Shown one piece after another: positions 9,919 through 19,263 of a DNA stretch of 64,000 nucleotides; position 1 is the stretch's first letter, and each line of letters starts with the position of its first letter. A model generated the notes under the pieces. The model had not been told where the DNA came from. It did not search any database and worked only from the letters and a program-made list of their open reading frames with translations. This DNA comes from Chryseobacterium sp. Leaf405 (lineage in GTDB: Bacteria > Bacteroidota > Bacteroidia > Flavobacteriales > Weeksellaceae): positions 310,490-374,489 of the forward strand of contig NZ_LMQN01000001.1 of NCBI RefSeq assembly GCF_001425355.1, given 5' to 3'. A program made the position numbers and the translations under genes.

Positions 9919-10608
9919 TTACATCTCTACTTTTTTGAATTTTTCGAAGAAGTAAATATTCCACAAAATCAGAATGTAGCCGTATACCGTATCTTCAATC
10001 GGAATGGTTAAAATTCTCAGTCCTATAAAATTATTGGGGTTATAATTAACAATTGGAGATTCAAGTCCGGTTCCTGTTAAAATGCCATTTACCATTAAAA
10101 ATCCCGGCATCAATAAGAGATAGATAAACGAAGCTTTTCCGATCCATTTTACTTTTAAAATGAAATACAAAACGGAAAGGCTGACTGCTGTGGAAATAAA
10201 GGTAATACACGTATAAATTTTATCATTAAAATATAAACCAATAAACAAAGCGATAATGATACTTGTTATGACAAAAATCTTTTCAGGCAGAGGTTTCCAG
10301 TCTAATTTAAAAAATTTATTAATACAGAAATAAGTAAAAATACACGAAAAAGGAATACAGAAAAAAAATAAAATCTCCTCAATCGGCAAATCCAAAAGCC
10401 TGAGTCCGATTAAATATTGATCATTAAACCACCACACTCCTATTTTTGTAAACCAAGCATCCCAGACAATAAAAACTAAAGCAACCAGAAAAGATGATTT
10501 AATAAAAGCACCAAAATGTCTGTTGAATTTTATTTTATGATGAAAAGAAAAAATAAAACAGATAATTATCGTGAAAAAATTAATTAAAAGATAAGTGTAG
10601 GAAAGCAT
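9919..10608 (-). CDS. Lycopene cyclase, fused CrtYcd type
   Basis: This 229-residue integral membrane protein has about seven hydrophobic helices in two internal repeats. Each repeat ends with the cyclase domain motif: LPIEEILFFFCIPF in the first half and IPIEDTVYGYILI in the second. The PxE(E/D) motif marks the small membrane lycopene cyclases that are heterodimeric (CrtYc+CrtYd) in actinobacteria and fused in Bacteroidetes and fungi. The enzyme converts lycopene to beta-carotene in the membrane. It is the last gene of the operon and starts 3 nt after crtZ ends. Confidence 0.9.
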   Translation of the reverse strand: MLSYTYLLINFFTIIICFIFSFHHKIKFNRHFGAFIKSSFLVALVFIVWDAWFTKIGVWWFNDQYLIGLRLLDLPIEEILFFFCIPFSCIFTYFCINKFFKLDWKPLPEKIFVITSIIIALFIGLYFNDKIYTCITFISTAVSLSVLYFILKVKWIGKASFIYLLLMPGFLMVNGILTGTGLESPIVNYNPNNFIGLRILTIPIEDTVYGYILILWNIYFFEKFKKVEM

Positions 10609-10611
10609 CTA

Positions 10612-11067
10612 TTATTTATTTTTATTAAAAAACATTTTAAAATATTTCACGGGAACCCAAAGAAAACCAAAACATTCTCCAAATTCTTTCCCTATATGCT
10701 TATGATGCTGTTTATGCGCCCTTCTGATGGCTAAAAGATATGGATTTTGGGTATTTCGCAAAAATTTAATCCGTTGGTGGATAAATATATCATGAACGAA
10801 AAAGTACGCCATTCCGTACAATGCAATTCCTACAGCGATGTAAAACCAATGATTAAAATTCTGGATTGTTCCGTAATACATTAAAATAATAGTGGGAATA
10901 GCGAAAATCACGAAAAAATAATCATTTTTTTCCATATGCCCTTCATTGCTGTGATCATGGTGATCTTTGTGCAAAGCCCAAAGAAAGCCGTGCATAATAT
11001 ATTTGTGAATCAGCCACGTCATTCCTTCCATGACAAAAAAAGTTACTGTTACGATCAGAAAATTCAT
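10612..11067 (-). CDS. crtZ: Beta-carotene hydroxylase
   Basis: This 151-residue membrane di-iron hydroxylase belongs to the fatty acid hydroxylase/CrtZ family. The histidine clusters expected to bind iron are visible: HKYIMHG, HKDHHDH, HDIFIHQR and HKQHHKHIG. It adds hydroxyls at C3 and C3' of beta-carotene, giving zeaxanthin. Length and helix layout are normal for bacterial CrtZ. It sits between crtB and the lycopene cyclase gene in the same operon. Together with its neighbours it predicts a yellow zeaxanthin-type pigment, typical for this group. Confidence 0.93.
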   Translation of the reverse strand: MNFLIVTVTFFVMEGMTWLIHKYIMHGFLWALHKDHHDHSNEGHMEKNDYFFVIFAIPTIILMYYGTIQNFNHWFYIAVGIALYGMAYFFVHDIFIHQRIKFLRNTQNPYLLAIRRAHKQHHKHIGKEFGECFGFLWVPVKYFKMFFNKNK

Positions 11068-11092
11068 ATCTTATTGTTAAAGAGTAATTTAT

Positions 11093-11929
11093 TTATAAAA
11101 GAGTCGTTTTATACTGAACATAGCTGCTCATCATTAAAGAAATCTTGGCTCCGTTTGATATTCTTATTCTTTCGCACATAATGTTTGTTGCAGAACTTTT
11201 TTTAATCTTTCTGAAAAGAGATAAATAGTAACGGTAAGCCAGATAAACACCGAATCTTGAGGAGCTTGGAAGTCTTCTAATGCCTTCTAAAGCTTCTCTG
11301 AATTCCAATTCTATATCTTTTTCAATGGAAAGTTTTACCTGATTATCAAAAGAAGAAATATCCAGATCGGGGAAATAGCATCTCCCCAAAATATCAAAGT
11401 CATCTTTCATATCACGAAGGAAATTGACTTTTTGGAAAGCAGATCCCAATTTCATAGCGAAAGGTCTCAGTTTCTCAAACTGATCTTTATCTCCGTTTAC
11501 AAAAATCTGAAGACACATCAATCCCACCACTTCTGCCGAGCCCAGAATATATTCTTTATATAAATCTGAATTATAATCGATTTTTTGAAGATCCATTTCC
11601 ATACTTTTTAAAAACTGATCAATAAGATTTTGATCAATATTAAACTGATGAATAATTTCCTGAAATGAATGAATAATAGGATTTAAGGATATTTTTTCCT
11701 CTAATGCCTGCCATGTTTCATCTCTGAATCTTTTAAGCAGTTTTGCCTTATCAAACCCGTGAAAACTGTCTACAATTTCGTCTGCCAATCGAACATATCC
11801 ATAAATGGCGTAAATAGGATTTCTTATAGTCGGCGACAAGGCAAGAATTCCCAAGGAGAAACTCGTGCTGTATTTTTTCGTGGTCTCCTTGCTGATTTTA
11901 AAAGAGAGTTCATCAAACAAATTTTTCAT
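11093..11929 (-). CDS. crtB: Phytoene synthase (squalene/phytoene synthase family)
   Basis: This 278-residue protein condenses two geranylgeranyl diphosphates to phytoene. The two aspartate-rich Mg-diphosphate motifs are DEIVD (residues about 51-55) and the NFLRDMKDD segment in the second half. Its start lies 5 nt after the crtI stop, so the two are cotranscribed. The C-terminal tail (SYVQYKTTLL) is family-like. It supplies the substrate for the neighbouring CrtI. Confidence 0.93.
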   Translation of the reverse strand: MKNLFDELSFKISKETTKKYSTSFSLGILALSPTIRNPIYAIYGYVRLADEIVDSFHGFDKAKLLKRFRDETWQALEEKISLNPIIHSFQEIIHQFNIDQNLIDQFLKSMEMDLQKIDYNSDLYKEYILGSAEVVGLMCLQIFVNGDKDQFEKLRPFAMKLGSAFQKVNFLRDMKDDFDILGRCYFPDLDISSFDNQVKLSIEKDIELEFREALEGIRRLPSSSRFGVYLAYRYYLSLFRKIKKSSATNIMCERIRISNGAKISLMMSSYVQYKTTLL

Positions 11930-11934
11930 AGTAA

Positions 11935-13404
11935 TTAATTTTTGGTGGCTTCGTGTGCTGCTATTTTCCCGGAAATAATGGACGGCGGAACTCCCGGCCC
12001 GGGAACGGTAAGCTGTCCTGTGTAATACAGGTTTTTAACTTTTTTATTTTTAAGCGACGGTTTCAAAACTGCAGTTTGCGACAGTGTGTTTGCTAAACCA
12101 TAGGCATTTCCTTTGTAGGCGTTATAATCTTCCTGAAAATCTTTTATACAATAGCTTCTTTTATAATCAATTTTTGATAATAAATGATCAGTTGCCGTAT
12201 GTTTTTCCAATCTTGAGATCATTTCAAGGAAATATTTCTCCCTGATTTCTTCAGAATCTTCAATTCCCGGTGCAACTGGCATGAGCAGAAAAACATTTTC
12301 ACAGTTTTCCGGTGCTACGGAAGGATCGGTTTTAGAAGGACAACAGACGTAGAATAATGGTTTTGTAGGCCATTTTTTATCTTTATAAATCTCTTCGGTA
12401 TGAAGGTCAAGATCATTTTCAAAAAATAAAGTATGATGCTTTAGATTATCTATTTTTTCATTAAAACCTAAATAATAAATAAGACAGGAAGGTGCAAAAA
12501 CACGTTTTTCCCAATACTTTTCATCATAATTTCTGAACTCTTCCTGAAGAAGTTTTGTCTCGGTGTGATGATAATCTGACGAAGCAATAATAGCATCAAA
12601 TTCAATTTCTTCGTTATTTACAGTTAATGATAACGCTTTATTATTTTCAACATTAATTTTTTCAACATTAGCATCAAAATAAAATTTTGTCCCGTGCTGA
12701 TCAGCCACTTCTTTCATTGCATCAATAATTTTTGAAAAGCCTCCCATCGGATACCATGTTCCTAATTTGTATCCTCCATAATTCATTAAACTGTATAATG
12801 CAGGAATATCTTTGGGTGCAGCTCCGAGAAAAATCACGGGAAACTCCATCAACATTATTAATTTGGGATGCTTAAAGTATTTTCTGACGAACTTTTGAAA
12901 ATTGGTTAACAGATCTAATTTAAATGCACTTTTTGCAATTTTTGGAGAAACAAATTCAAACCATGAATGGCACGGTTTATTCACGAAATCTTTCATGCCC
13001 ACTTCATATTTATACTGCGCATCTTCCATGAATTCATCCAGTTTATTCCCTGCTCCGGCCTCTGTTATTTCAAACAAATCTTTCATTTCCTGATAATTAT
13101 GAGGAATATTCATAACACCATCAGAAAAGACCATCTCAAATTGCGGATCTAAAGGTACGAGAGTATAGAAATCAGAAGAATTTTTACCAAAATCATTAAA
13201 AAAAGAATCGATAATATCCGGCATCCAATACCAGCTTGGTCCCATATCGAAGGTATAACCGTTTTCAGTTTTAAAATGTCTAGCCCTTCCGCCGGCATCA
13301 ACATTTTTTTCGAATAAATGAACTTCATGACCGTCTTTTGAGGCATATGCTGCCGCAGACAATCCTGAAAATCCAGAACCAATAACTGCAATTCTCTTTT
13401 TCAT
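11935..13404 (-). CDS. crtI: Phytoene desaturase
   Basis: This 489-residue FAD enzyme has an N-terminal dinucleotide fold (IGSGFSGLSAAAYA, then the acidic FEKN strand end) and the C-terminal CrtI signature around YYTGQLTVPGPGVPPS. It converts phytoene to lycopene by successive desaturations. It starts 3 nt after the stop of the MarR gene and is followed by crtB after 5 nt, so it is the first enzyme gene of the carotenoid operon. Length is normal for CrtI. Confidence 0.94.
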   Translation of the reverse strand: MKKRIAVIGSGFSGLSAAAYASKDGHEVHLFEKNVDAGGRARHFKTENGYTFDMGPSWYWMPDIIDSFFNDFGKNSSDFYTLVPLDPQFEMVFSDGVMNIPHNYQEMKDLFEITEAGAGNKLDEFMEDAQYKYEVGMKDFVNKPCHSWFEFVSPKIAKSAFKLDLLTNFQKFVRKYFKHPKLIMLMEFPVIFLGAAPKDIPALYSLMNYGGYKLGTWYPMGGFSKIIDAMKEVADQHGTKFYFDANVEKINVENNKALSLTVNNEEIEFDAIIASSDYHHTETKLLQEEFRNYDEKYWEKRVFAPSCLIYYLGFNEKIDNLKHHTLFFENDLDLHTEEIYKDKKWPTKPLFYVCCPSKTDPSVAPENCENVFLLMPVAPGIEDSEEIREKYFLEMISRLEKHTATDHLLSKIDYKRSYCIKDFQEDYNAYKGNAYGLANTLSQTAVLKPSLKNKKVKNLYYTGQLTVPGPGVPPSIISGKIAAHEATKN

Positions 13405-13407
13405 GGT

Positions 13408-14076
13408 TTAATTTTTTAATGAATATTCTTCATAAACTGTTTTGAGAAGATCTCTGCTGTTTATATTTTTAGAAAATATAGGATAATGAAAACGATCAAG
13501 CTTATTTAGAATTCTGATTAATTCCATTTTTTCACTATAATTCAAGTTACCGGCAACAATTTCTGTTGCCTTACGAATGTTGACCATTTGATTTTCCAGT
13601 GCTTCTCTACCTTTTTCAGAAATAGAAATTACTTTAGTTCTTTTATCAGCATCAGAATCTATCTGTTCAATCCAGCCGTGTTTTAACAATCTTGCGATGA
13701 TGAGCATCCCAACAGGTTTATCGTGAATATTTTTCTTAATAAGCTCCATCTTTGTCATACTTCCCAATGCTTTCAGATTAATTAAATAAATAAAATCCTC
13801 CTGAGTGGCAAAGTCCGAATCTGAAATTGCTGATTTTGAATACGTTTTTGCGTATCTGTTAAGATGTACTAATAATGTGCTTATAGCACTTTCAGGACTT
13901 CTTCCGCTTTCTTTGCCTTCCCAATATGGTTCCTCCTTATCACTTATTGTACCGTTATTATTATCGCATATCCACTGTTTGAAACCATGCAGATCTTTAG
14001 AATAGTAATCATTGCTATTCTCAGTTTCAAATTGCTGTAAAAGATCAAAGATATCTTTAGCGATGCCGTAGTTCAT
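13408..14076 (-). CDS. MarR-type regulator of the carotenoid operon
   Basis: This 222-residue protein has a MarR winged-helix domain in its second half (about 85-205: TKMELIKKN, then RLLKHGWIE, then the wing DADKRTKVISISEKG). It carries an N-terminal extension of about 80 residues that ordinary MarR proteins lack. It is a clear paralogue of the protein at 23266. As first gene of the crt operon, 3 nt before crtI, it probably controls its own operon. A palindrome suited as its operator lies 22 bp upstream of its start. The signal is unknown. Confidence 0.85.
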   Translation of the reverse strand: MNYGIAKDIFDLLQQFETENSNDYYSKDLHGFKQWICDNNNGTISDKEEPYWEGKESGRSPESAISTLLVHLNRYAKTYSKSAISDSDFATQEDFIYLINLKALGSMTKMELIKKNIHDKPVGMLIIARLLKHGWIEQIDSDADKRTKVISISEKGREALENQMVNIRKATEIVAGNLNYSEKMELIRILNKLDRFHYPIFSKNINSRDLLKTVYEEYSLKN

Positions 14077-14098
14077 AGGACTAAATTTGTTTACAACT

Positions 14099-14138
14099 GA
14101 ACTATAAATTAATTTAATAGTTCATAAATAAACCAAAG
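14099..14138 (-). promoter_or_regulatory. Probable MarR operator and promoter of the carotenoid operon
   Basis: At 14099-14123 the arms GAACTAT and ATAGTTC flank an A/T-only centre, giving an almost perfect 25-nt palindrome. On the minus strand a TTTG (14134-14137) lies just upstream and could be the -33 box, so the palindrome would cover the spacer and -7 region. The -7 box itself is not a clean match. A copy of the half-site GAACTAT overlaps the start codon of the paralogous MarR gene at 23261-23267. Confidence 0.5.
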
Positions 14139-14279
14139 CATCTATTGTGCCAAAGAATATTTAATGGTATAAAATAATTCGACAGTGAAATCATATTATA
14201 AAAAAATTAATTTGAAATCATAAAATATATACAAAAAGGTCTGATATTTGCTTCCCAATATGCAAAATCAAAATGTACC

Positions 14280-14642
14280 ATGTCTACACAAGTTTTAGTA
14301 TTAGATGATAATCCCGCAATTGTTGATTCTATAGAGATGATGATGGAGCTTGAAGGATTATCCGTATCCAAGTTCTACAAGGGTTCTGATATGCTTGATG
14401 TATTAAGTACACAGACCAAACCTGATGTTATTTTGATGGATATGTGGCTTTCAGGCGAAGATGGAAGAGATATTTGCAAACATATACGATCAGATGAAAA
14501 CCTCCATGATATTCCCGTTATTATCATGTCCGCCAGTAGAGGTCTCGGTCAGTCAGCATTAGATGCGGGTGCCAATGATTTTGTAGCGAAGCCTTTCGAT
14601 ATGGATGATATAATCAATAGAATAAGAGTTTACATCAAATAA
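14280..14642 (+). CDS. Single-domain response regulator
   Basis: This 120-residue receiver has acidic LDDN, phospho-accepting Asp54 in ILMDMW, SAS and Lys104 in AKPFD. There is no output domain. It is divergent from the carotenoid operon and close to the LOV and GAF/PAS kinases, so it is an orphan that either kinase could phosphorylate. It is a paralogue of the receivers at 4988 and 9448. The 180 bp after it contain no recognisable terminator. Confidence 0.9.
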   Translation: MSTQVLVLDDNPAIVDSIEMMMELEGLSVSKFYKGSDMLDVLSTQTKPDVILMDMWLSGEDGRDICKHIRSDENLHDIPVIIMSASRGLGQSALDAGANDFVAKPFDMDDIINRIRVYIK

Positions 14643-14825
14643 TTGTTCTGCCATCGAATTGTGCTAAACATTACTTAATCAAAATAAAGTTAATAATTCT
14701 ATTCTATTTTTGGAATTATTATCAAGTCGAACAGCAAAATTTATCTGGAAATTTCGGGTTGAGTATTCTAGTTTTTGTTTCTGCATAAGATTAGGAAGTT
14801 TATTTCGTAACTTTTTGTCTTTTCC

Positions 14826-15593
14826 TTATTGTTTTTTCCAAAATTGATTTCCTGGTGAATAAATCTGGAGACTTTCCATCTTTTTAATATAAGATTTTTC
14901 AAACATTGCTAGGTTAATTTCTATTACATTAATCGATTTAGCTTTTCTACTTCCCTGTGAATCATAGGATACTTCCTCCTCCTCACCTTCTCTCTTAGAA
15001 AGAAAATAATAGAACGATTGATCTTCACAGTAAAAAGCATTAGAGTCATTATCATCAACAGTAATTTTCTTAGCATTTTTACTGAGGTATTCTTTAATTT
15101 TATTAAAATCATGTATAGTCTTGGAAGTTTTTCCAACCTCAAGATACGTAAGGTTTCCTTTACGGTCTTCTACCATATCCATTTTGGGGAATGAGATGGT
15201 ATTAAAAATAGCCAAAGTATCTTTTTCAGGATCATGTGCAACGGTTTTGTAACCGTAACCAAATATTTCGGTTGGCTCTTTATTTCTTACCATCCAATCA
15301 TTGGTTGGCTCCAAAGACAAATCTGTAGGTAGTCTTCCATCTGTTTTAAAATAACCTAAAGTATCTTTTACAAAAAAAGCATTGTTTAAAAGTTCTAATG
15401 CCTTTTCTTTACCCACACTTTTAGGATCCGTTGCAATTGTTTCATTAGTCTGTTTAACTTTGTTTTTGTAAAATTCTGAAACATCAAAATCATTTGATAT
15501 TTTTGTTAAATCAACAAATTTTTGATCTTGAGAATGGCATGAAGCAACTATAACTGAAGCAAAAAGAAAATAAATCTTAATGGTATTTTTCAT
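14826..15593 (-). CDS. Hypothetical lipoprotein
   Basis: This 255-residue protein has an N-terminal hydrophobic segment and a lipobox-like VASC (Cys19), so it is probably a lipid-anchored envelope protein. It is lysine- and aspartate-rich with no cofactor or catalytic motif I can recognise. No relatives come to mind. It stands alone between the receiver gene and a secreted hydrolase gene on the same strand. The 240 bp upstream (15594-15837) are AT-rich and show no further gene. Confidence 0.7.
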   Translation of the reverse strand: MKNTIKIYFLFASVIVASCHSQDQKFVDLTKISNDFDVSEFYKNKVKQTNETIATDPKSVGKEKALELLNNAFFVKDTLGYFKTDGRLPTDLSLEPTNDWMVRNKEPTEIFGYGYKTVAHDPEKDTLAIFNTISFPKMDMVEDRKGNLTYLEVGKTSKTIHDFNKIKEYLSKNAKKITVDDNDSNAFYCEDQSFYYFLSKREGEEEEVSYDSQGSRKAKSINVIEINLAMFEKSYIKKMESLQIYSPGNQFWKKQ

Positions 15594-15837
15594 AAAATAT
15601 AAATTTGGTGGTGTCTTTTAAAAAATTATAATGAGAGAGATATTTTATGTCTCACGTTATTATTTAAAATTTTCATGCCTTTGATTAGAAATAGTTTTAA
15701 TTGTTTTCCACAATTGCAATAAAATATATTCTGAAAAATAAGCATTTTTTTAAGGTAATAGTCATTAATAAATCAATAGGAAAAAATAATCTTAAAGAAA
15801 TGATATTTTGCACTATAGATTTAACCAAGAGTAAAAA

Positions 15838-17514
15838 TTATATCACTATTTTAATATGATTTACCCAAACTTGCTCTCTGTCTCTGTTATCCTCAAAAGT
15901 TTGTAACATCAATTTATTATCATATTTTATTTTCTGGTGAAAATATAGTTTTCCATTAACGTACACTCTTACTTTTTTATTTAGATTAACCATTTCTGGA
16001 GAGATATTAATGTAGAATGATTGTAGACATGAAGTTCTCAAAGAGAAAATATTATTTGCATATGTGGCCTTTATTTTTCCAGATTTTCTTTTGAAATTAA
16101 AGGCTTCTTTATTTACTTTCTCAAGAATCAAACTGTCATTTTTATCGTATTTTAACCATTCTGTTATTTTGAAATTCAGTTCTTTGTGCCAAACAGCTTT
16201 TGATTTGAGGGTATCAAGTTTTGCATTAGATAACCAATCGACAGTACCATATTTATCATCATCAAACTCCCAGGAAATATCTTTAGGAAAAGAATTTCTT
16301 GTACGGTCTTTTATATCTTTAAAAAGTATCTGATAAGCAGGCTCAGATTCATCAAATTGAGGAAACCAATGAGGAAAACCTGTGTACCGATATTCTTTAT
16401 AATCAGCATTTATTCCTTTCATAAGTTTGTTAAGATCATTATTGGCATTAGGAGGGTAATAATAATCCTGATCAGTAGAAAAATTAATGAATGAGCGGTT
16501 TTTAATATTCTCTACGAAAGTTCCGCCAGTGAAAACTTTAGGATATGTATTAAAGCCATAGAAACCTGCAAACTGGGTAGATTCTTTCATTAAGTAAGAA
16601 AATGAGCCTGTAGCACCGTTGGAATGCCCGGAAATAAAAACTTTATTATCGTCAATATTGATTGTTTTCTTAATCTGTTTCAGCATATCCGGTATCATGA
16701 AAAAGCCATCATCCGGACTCATCCAGTTATATTTCTCACTTCCTTTTGGAAAAACCAATATCACATTATTTAAATCTGCATATTTGGTGTAAAATCTGTT
16801 CCATCCGCCTAAATTTTCCTGTACCATCTGATAATCTGACAGAGCATTTACTCTGACCGCACCGTGTAGAAAGAAAAGTAATGGATATTTATTCTGAGGA
16901 TTGTAACTTTGTGGTAAATGGATAAGATAAGAAGTTTGTGCAGAATCACTTATTTTAAATGTGATGGAATAATTCTGTTGATTTTTTGGTAAATATGGGT
17001 TGTAATTTTTTATCTTTTCATACAATGCTTTTCCATCCAGCGCTTCATCCAAAGAATAACTCTTTATCTTGAAAAATTCGTCTTCAATTTTATTTAATTC
17101 CTTATAAAATTTTTCTTTATCCTTTATGGCGTTTTGTTTTAAGACATTCCACCTTTTGTCACCAAGTAAATTTTCATATTCACTTTCTGCTGATTCTCCA
17201 ATGATATAGCTCCAGCCCGGAAAGCCATCTTCATCTACCTTCATCTTCGCCAATGGGATAAGGTATTTGAAAGCTTTATCATAATCTTTCAACTCTGCTG
17301 CAATAACAGAGGATTTGTAAAGTCCTGTTCCATCAATACTGTCAGGATACATTTTAAAAGCCTTTTCATACATCTCCAATGCTTTTTCGTAACCTGCTTC
17401 GTCCTTAGATTTCCACATAGTCTCCAATGCTTTTTGAGTTAATGTCGAATAATTCTCCTGTCCGTTTGCAAAAAAAACAATTAAAAAAAGGCTCAATGTT
17501 AAATACAATCTCAT
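15838..17514 (-). CDS. Secreted alpha/beta hydrolase with N-terminal TPR-like region
   Basis: A signal peptide (MRLYLTLSLFLIVFFANG) is followed by a helical, TPR-like region (about 25-150: KALEMYEKAFKMYPDSIDG) and an alpha/beta-hydrolase fold. The hydrolase shows the oxyanion segment LFFLHGA, the nucleophile elbow ISGHSNGA, and a late histidine in GFPHWFPQF. The fold resembles secreted feruloyl-esterase/PHB-depolymerase-like carboxylesterases. The substrate cannot be read. The frame is open 33 nt further upstream, but the start at 17514 puts the signal peptide at the N-terminus. Confidence 0.75.
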   Translation of the reverse strand: MRLYLTLSLFLIVFFANGQENYSTLTQKALETMWKSKDEAGYEKALEMYEKAFKMYPDSIDGTGLYKSSVIAAELKDYDKAFKYLIPLAKMKVDEDGFPGWSYIIGESAESEYENLLGDKRWNVLKQNAIKDKEKFYKELNKIEDEFFKIKSYSLDEALDGKALYEKIKNYNPYLPKNQQNYSITFKISDSAQTSYLIHLPQSYNPQNKYPLLFFLHGAVRVNALSDYQMVQENLGGWNRFYTKYADLNNVILVFPKGSEKYNWMSPDDGFFMIPDMLKQIKKTINIDDNKVFISGHSNGATGSFSYLMKESTQFAGFYGFNTYPKVFTGGTFVENIKNRSFINFSTDQDYYYPPNANNDLNKLMKGINADYKEYRYTGFPHWFPQFDESEPAYQILFKDIKDRTRNSFPKDISWEFDDDKYGTVDWLSNAKLDTLKSKAVWHKELNFKITEWLKYDKNDSLILEKVNKEAFNFKRKSGKIKATYANNIFSLRTSCLQSFYINISPEMVNLNKKVRVYVNGKLYFHQKIKYDNKLMLQTFEDNRDREQVWVNHIKIVI

Positions 17515-17583
17515 AACTAAAATTTGATAGGACAAAAATAATAGCAATAAGTTTTGAAAACTTGTAAAAATGGAACATTAAGA

Positions 17584-18396
17584 TTATTGCTGCAAACGCC
17601 AGAATATATCTTGATTTCCCAAAACAGTGCCTTTGTTGAAGAAGCTTTTCGGTGAGTCTGCTGTAAAATTTTTGTAAGTCTTATTTAAATGAGATTGGTC
17701 ATTATAGTTAAATTCATAAGCAAGTTCAGTAAAGTTTCTTTTGGGATTTTCGAACAGTTTATTATTGATAGTCTTTCTGAACAACACGATTTCGTGAAAT
17801 TTTTTAACCGAAACTCCTAAAAATGATTGGAAGTTTCTGTTGAGATGCTGTCTGCTAATTCCAATTGCAGCTGATAAGTACGCAACAGAAAAATTCTCAC
17901 AATTATTAAATATATATAAGATTGAACGTTCTAAGATCGAATTTTCAACATGATTAAACCTACTTAACAGCAACCTGTCGAGCGATAGAGCTAAAGTATC
18001 TGTGTCTGTGGTACAGAATATTTCCTGTAACTCATATTCTTTAAGAAATTCAAAACTTGTAATATAGTTTGCAAAATTGAGGTCTTTGTAGAACTGTTGA
18101 ATTCCCAAAGGCTTAAACACAATAACAACTCTGTGCACTTCTCCTCTTTGTATTACATTGAGAACTCTCTGCCTGATGGGTGTGAATATCTGTAAAGCAA
18201 GATCAGTATTGCTGAAAATAATTTCTCCGTTTTGAGACCTGATGTGAGATCTGTAAAATGATATTGTATTATTGAAATGCGGGAAACATTGAAATTCGTT
18301 GATACTATTATCTGGTTTTATATCCAAATAATAATAATCCACATATTTTTTGATCAGCAGATGTTGAGGTTTGAATGTTTTAAAGATTTCTTTCAT
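17584..18396 (-). CDS. AraC-family transcriptional regulator
   Basis: This roughly 270-residue protein has a C-terminal AraC double helix-turn-helix: FSVAYLSAAIGISRQHLNRNF, then FTELAYEFNYNDQSHLNKTYK and SPKSFF. The N-terminal half (about 1-160) resembles the ligand-like domain of AraC proteins that begin with a YxDIKP motif. The frame is open 36 nt upstream, but the ATG at 18396 gives the usual N-terminus. It lies 69 bp upstream of the hydrolase gene on the same strand and may regulate it. Confidence 0.85.
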   Translation of the reverse strand: MKEIFKTFKPQHLLIKKYVDYYYLDIKPDNSINEFQCFPHFNNTISFYRSHIRSQNGEIIFSNTDLALQIFTPIRQRVLNVIQRGEVHRVVIVFKPLGIQQFYKDLNFANYITSFEFLKEYELQEIFCTTDTDTLALSLDRLLLSRFNHVENSILERSILYIFNNCENFSVAYLSAAIGISRQHLNRNFQSFLGVSVKKFHEIVLFRKTINNKLFENPKRNFTELAYEFNYNDQSHLNKTYKNFTADSPKSFFNKGTVLGNQDIFWRLQQ

Positions 18397-18577
18397 TGTA
18401 AATAATGACGTAAATACATTTCTTTTGACCAATATACTAAATCAGAAATAAATTTCAATTCAGAAAAATCATTTTTATAAGTTAAAATATGATAATCGTT
18501 TATCATATAATAGCATTTTTCAATAATTCAAATATAATATGTTTTACAAATATTTTATATTTAGTATAATTAATTAC

Positions 18578-18585
18578 TAAATTTG
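18578..18585 (+). promoter_or_regulatory. Promoter -7 box for the photolyase cluster
   Basis: TAAATTTG is a perfect match to the Bacteroidetes -7 consensus TAnnTTTG and lies 20 nt before the start codon at 18606. The expected TTTG 19-20 bp upstream is not clean (TTTTA is found there), so confidence is moderate. Confidence 0.5.
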
Positions 18586-18605
18586 TTCTATAATAAAATT
18601 GTATT

Positions 18606-19262
18606 ATGGAAAAAGAAAATCAAATCACAGAAGAAAAAATATTCGAGTTATACGGCGATTACATTTTAAATCATGGTGAAAGACCGAAAAACATTTACCG
18701 TTTTACAAAAGACAATCAGTTTGAAGAAAAAGAATTTTACGATTATTTTGCCAGTTTCGAGCAGATTGAAAAACAGATGTTGGTCAATCTTTTTGTAAAA
18801 TCTGTAGAATTGGCCGCAGAAGTAAATGACACAGACGTAATCACTCCAAAGGAAAAACTGCTGAACGTTTATTACATATTTTTCGAAAATCTGACGATGA
18901 ATCGCTCATTGGTTTTAATGATTTTAGGAAATAAAATGCAGGCTGCAAAAATTTCAAATCAATTAAAAGAAGTTCATCGGGAATATATCAGGACACTTGA
19001 TTTTAACGATTGGGAAATCATTGAAAAAGCAAAGGAAAACATCAAAAATGCTCATCAAAAAGCCCGTGAAGAAGCACTCTGGCTACATTTGGTTTCTGCA
19101 ATAGAATTCTGGAAAAAAGATAGCTCTCCTGCTTTCGAGAAAACCGACATTTACATAGAAAAGACTATTGATACAGGATTTGAATTGATGGATAATGAAC
19201 CATTGAGAAAATTGGCAGACTTCGGAAAGTTTTTATTTAAAGAAACATTTAAGAAAAACTAA
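18606..19262 (+). CDS. TetR-type transcriptional regulator
   Basis: This 218-residue, all-helical protein has an N-terminal segment (about 10-55) shaped like the TetR helix-turn-helix, including an ILNHGERPKNIYRFTKD stretch and ENQ/EEKEFYDYFASFEQIEKQM. The C-terminal region resembles the TetR_C domain of regulators found upstream of AarF kinases in Bacteroidetes. It is the first gene of a tightly packed cluster. Its stop lies 1 nt before the AarF start. It probably controls the cluster; the ligand is unknown. Confidence 0.75.
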   Translation: MEKENQITEEKIFELYGDYILNHGERPKNIYRFTKDNQFEEKEFYDYFASFEQIEKQMLVNLFVKSVELAAEVNDTDVITPKEKLLNVYYIFFENLTMNRSLVLMILGNKMQAAKISNQLKEVHREYIRTLDFNDWEIIEKAKENIKNAHQKAREEALWLHLVSAIEFWKKDSSPAFEKTDIYIEKTIDTGFELMDNEPLRKLADFGKFLFKETFKKN

Positions 19263-19263
19263 G

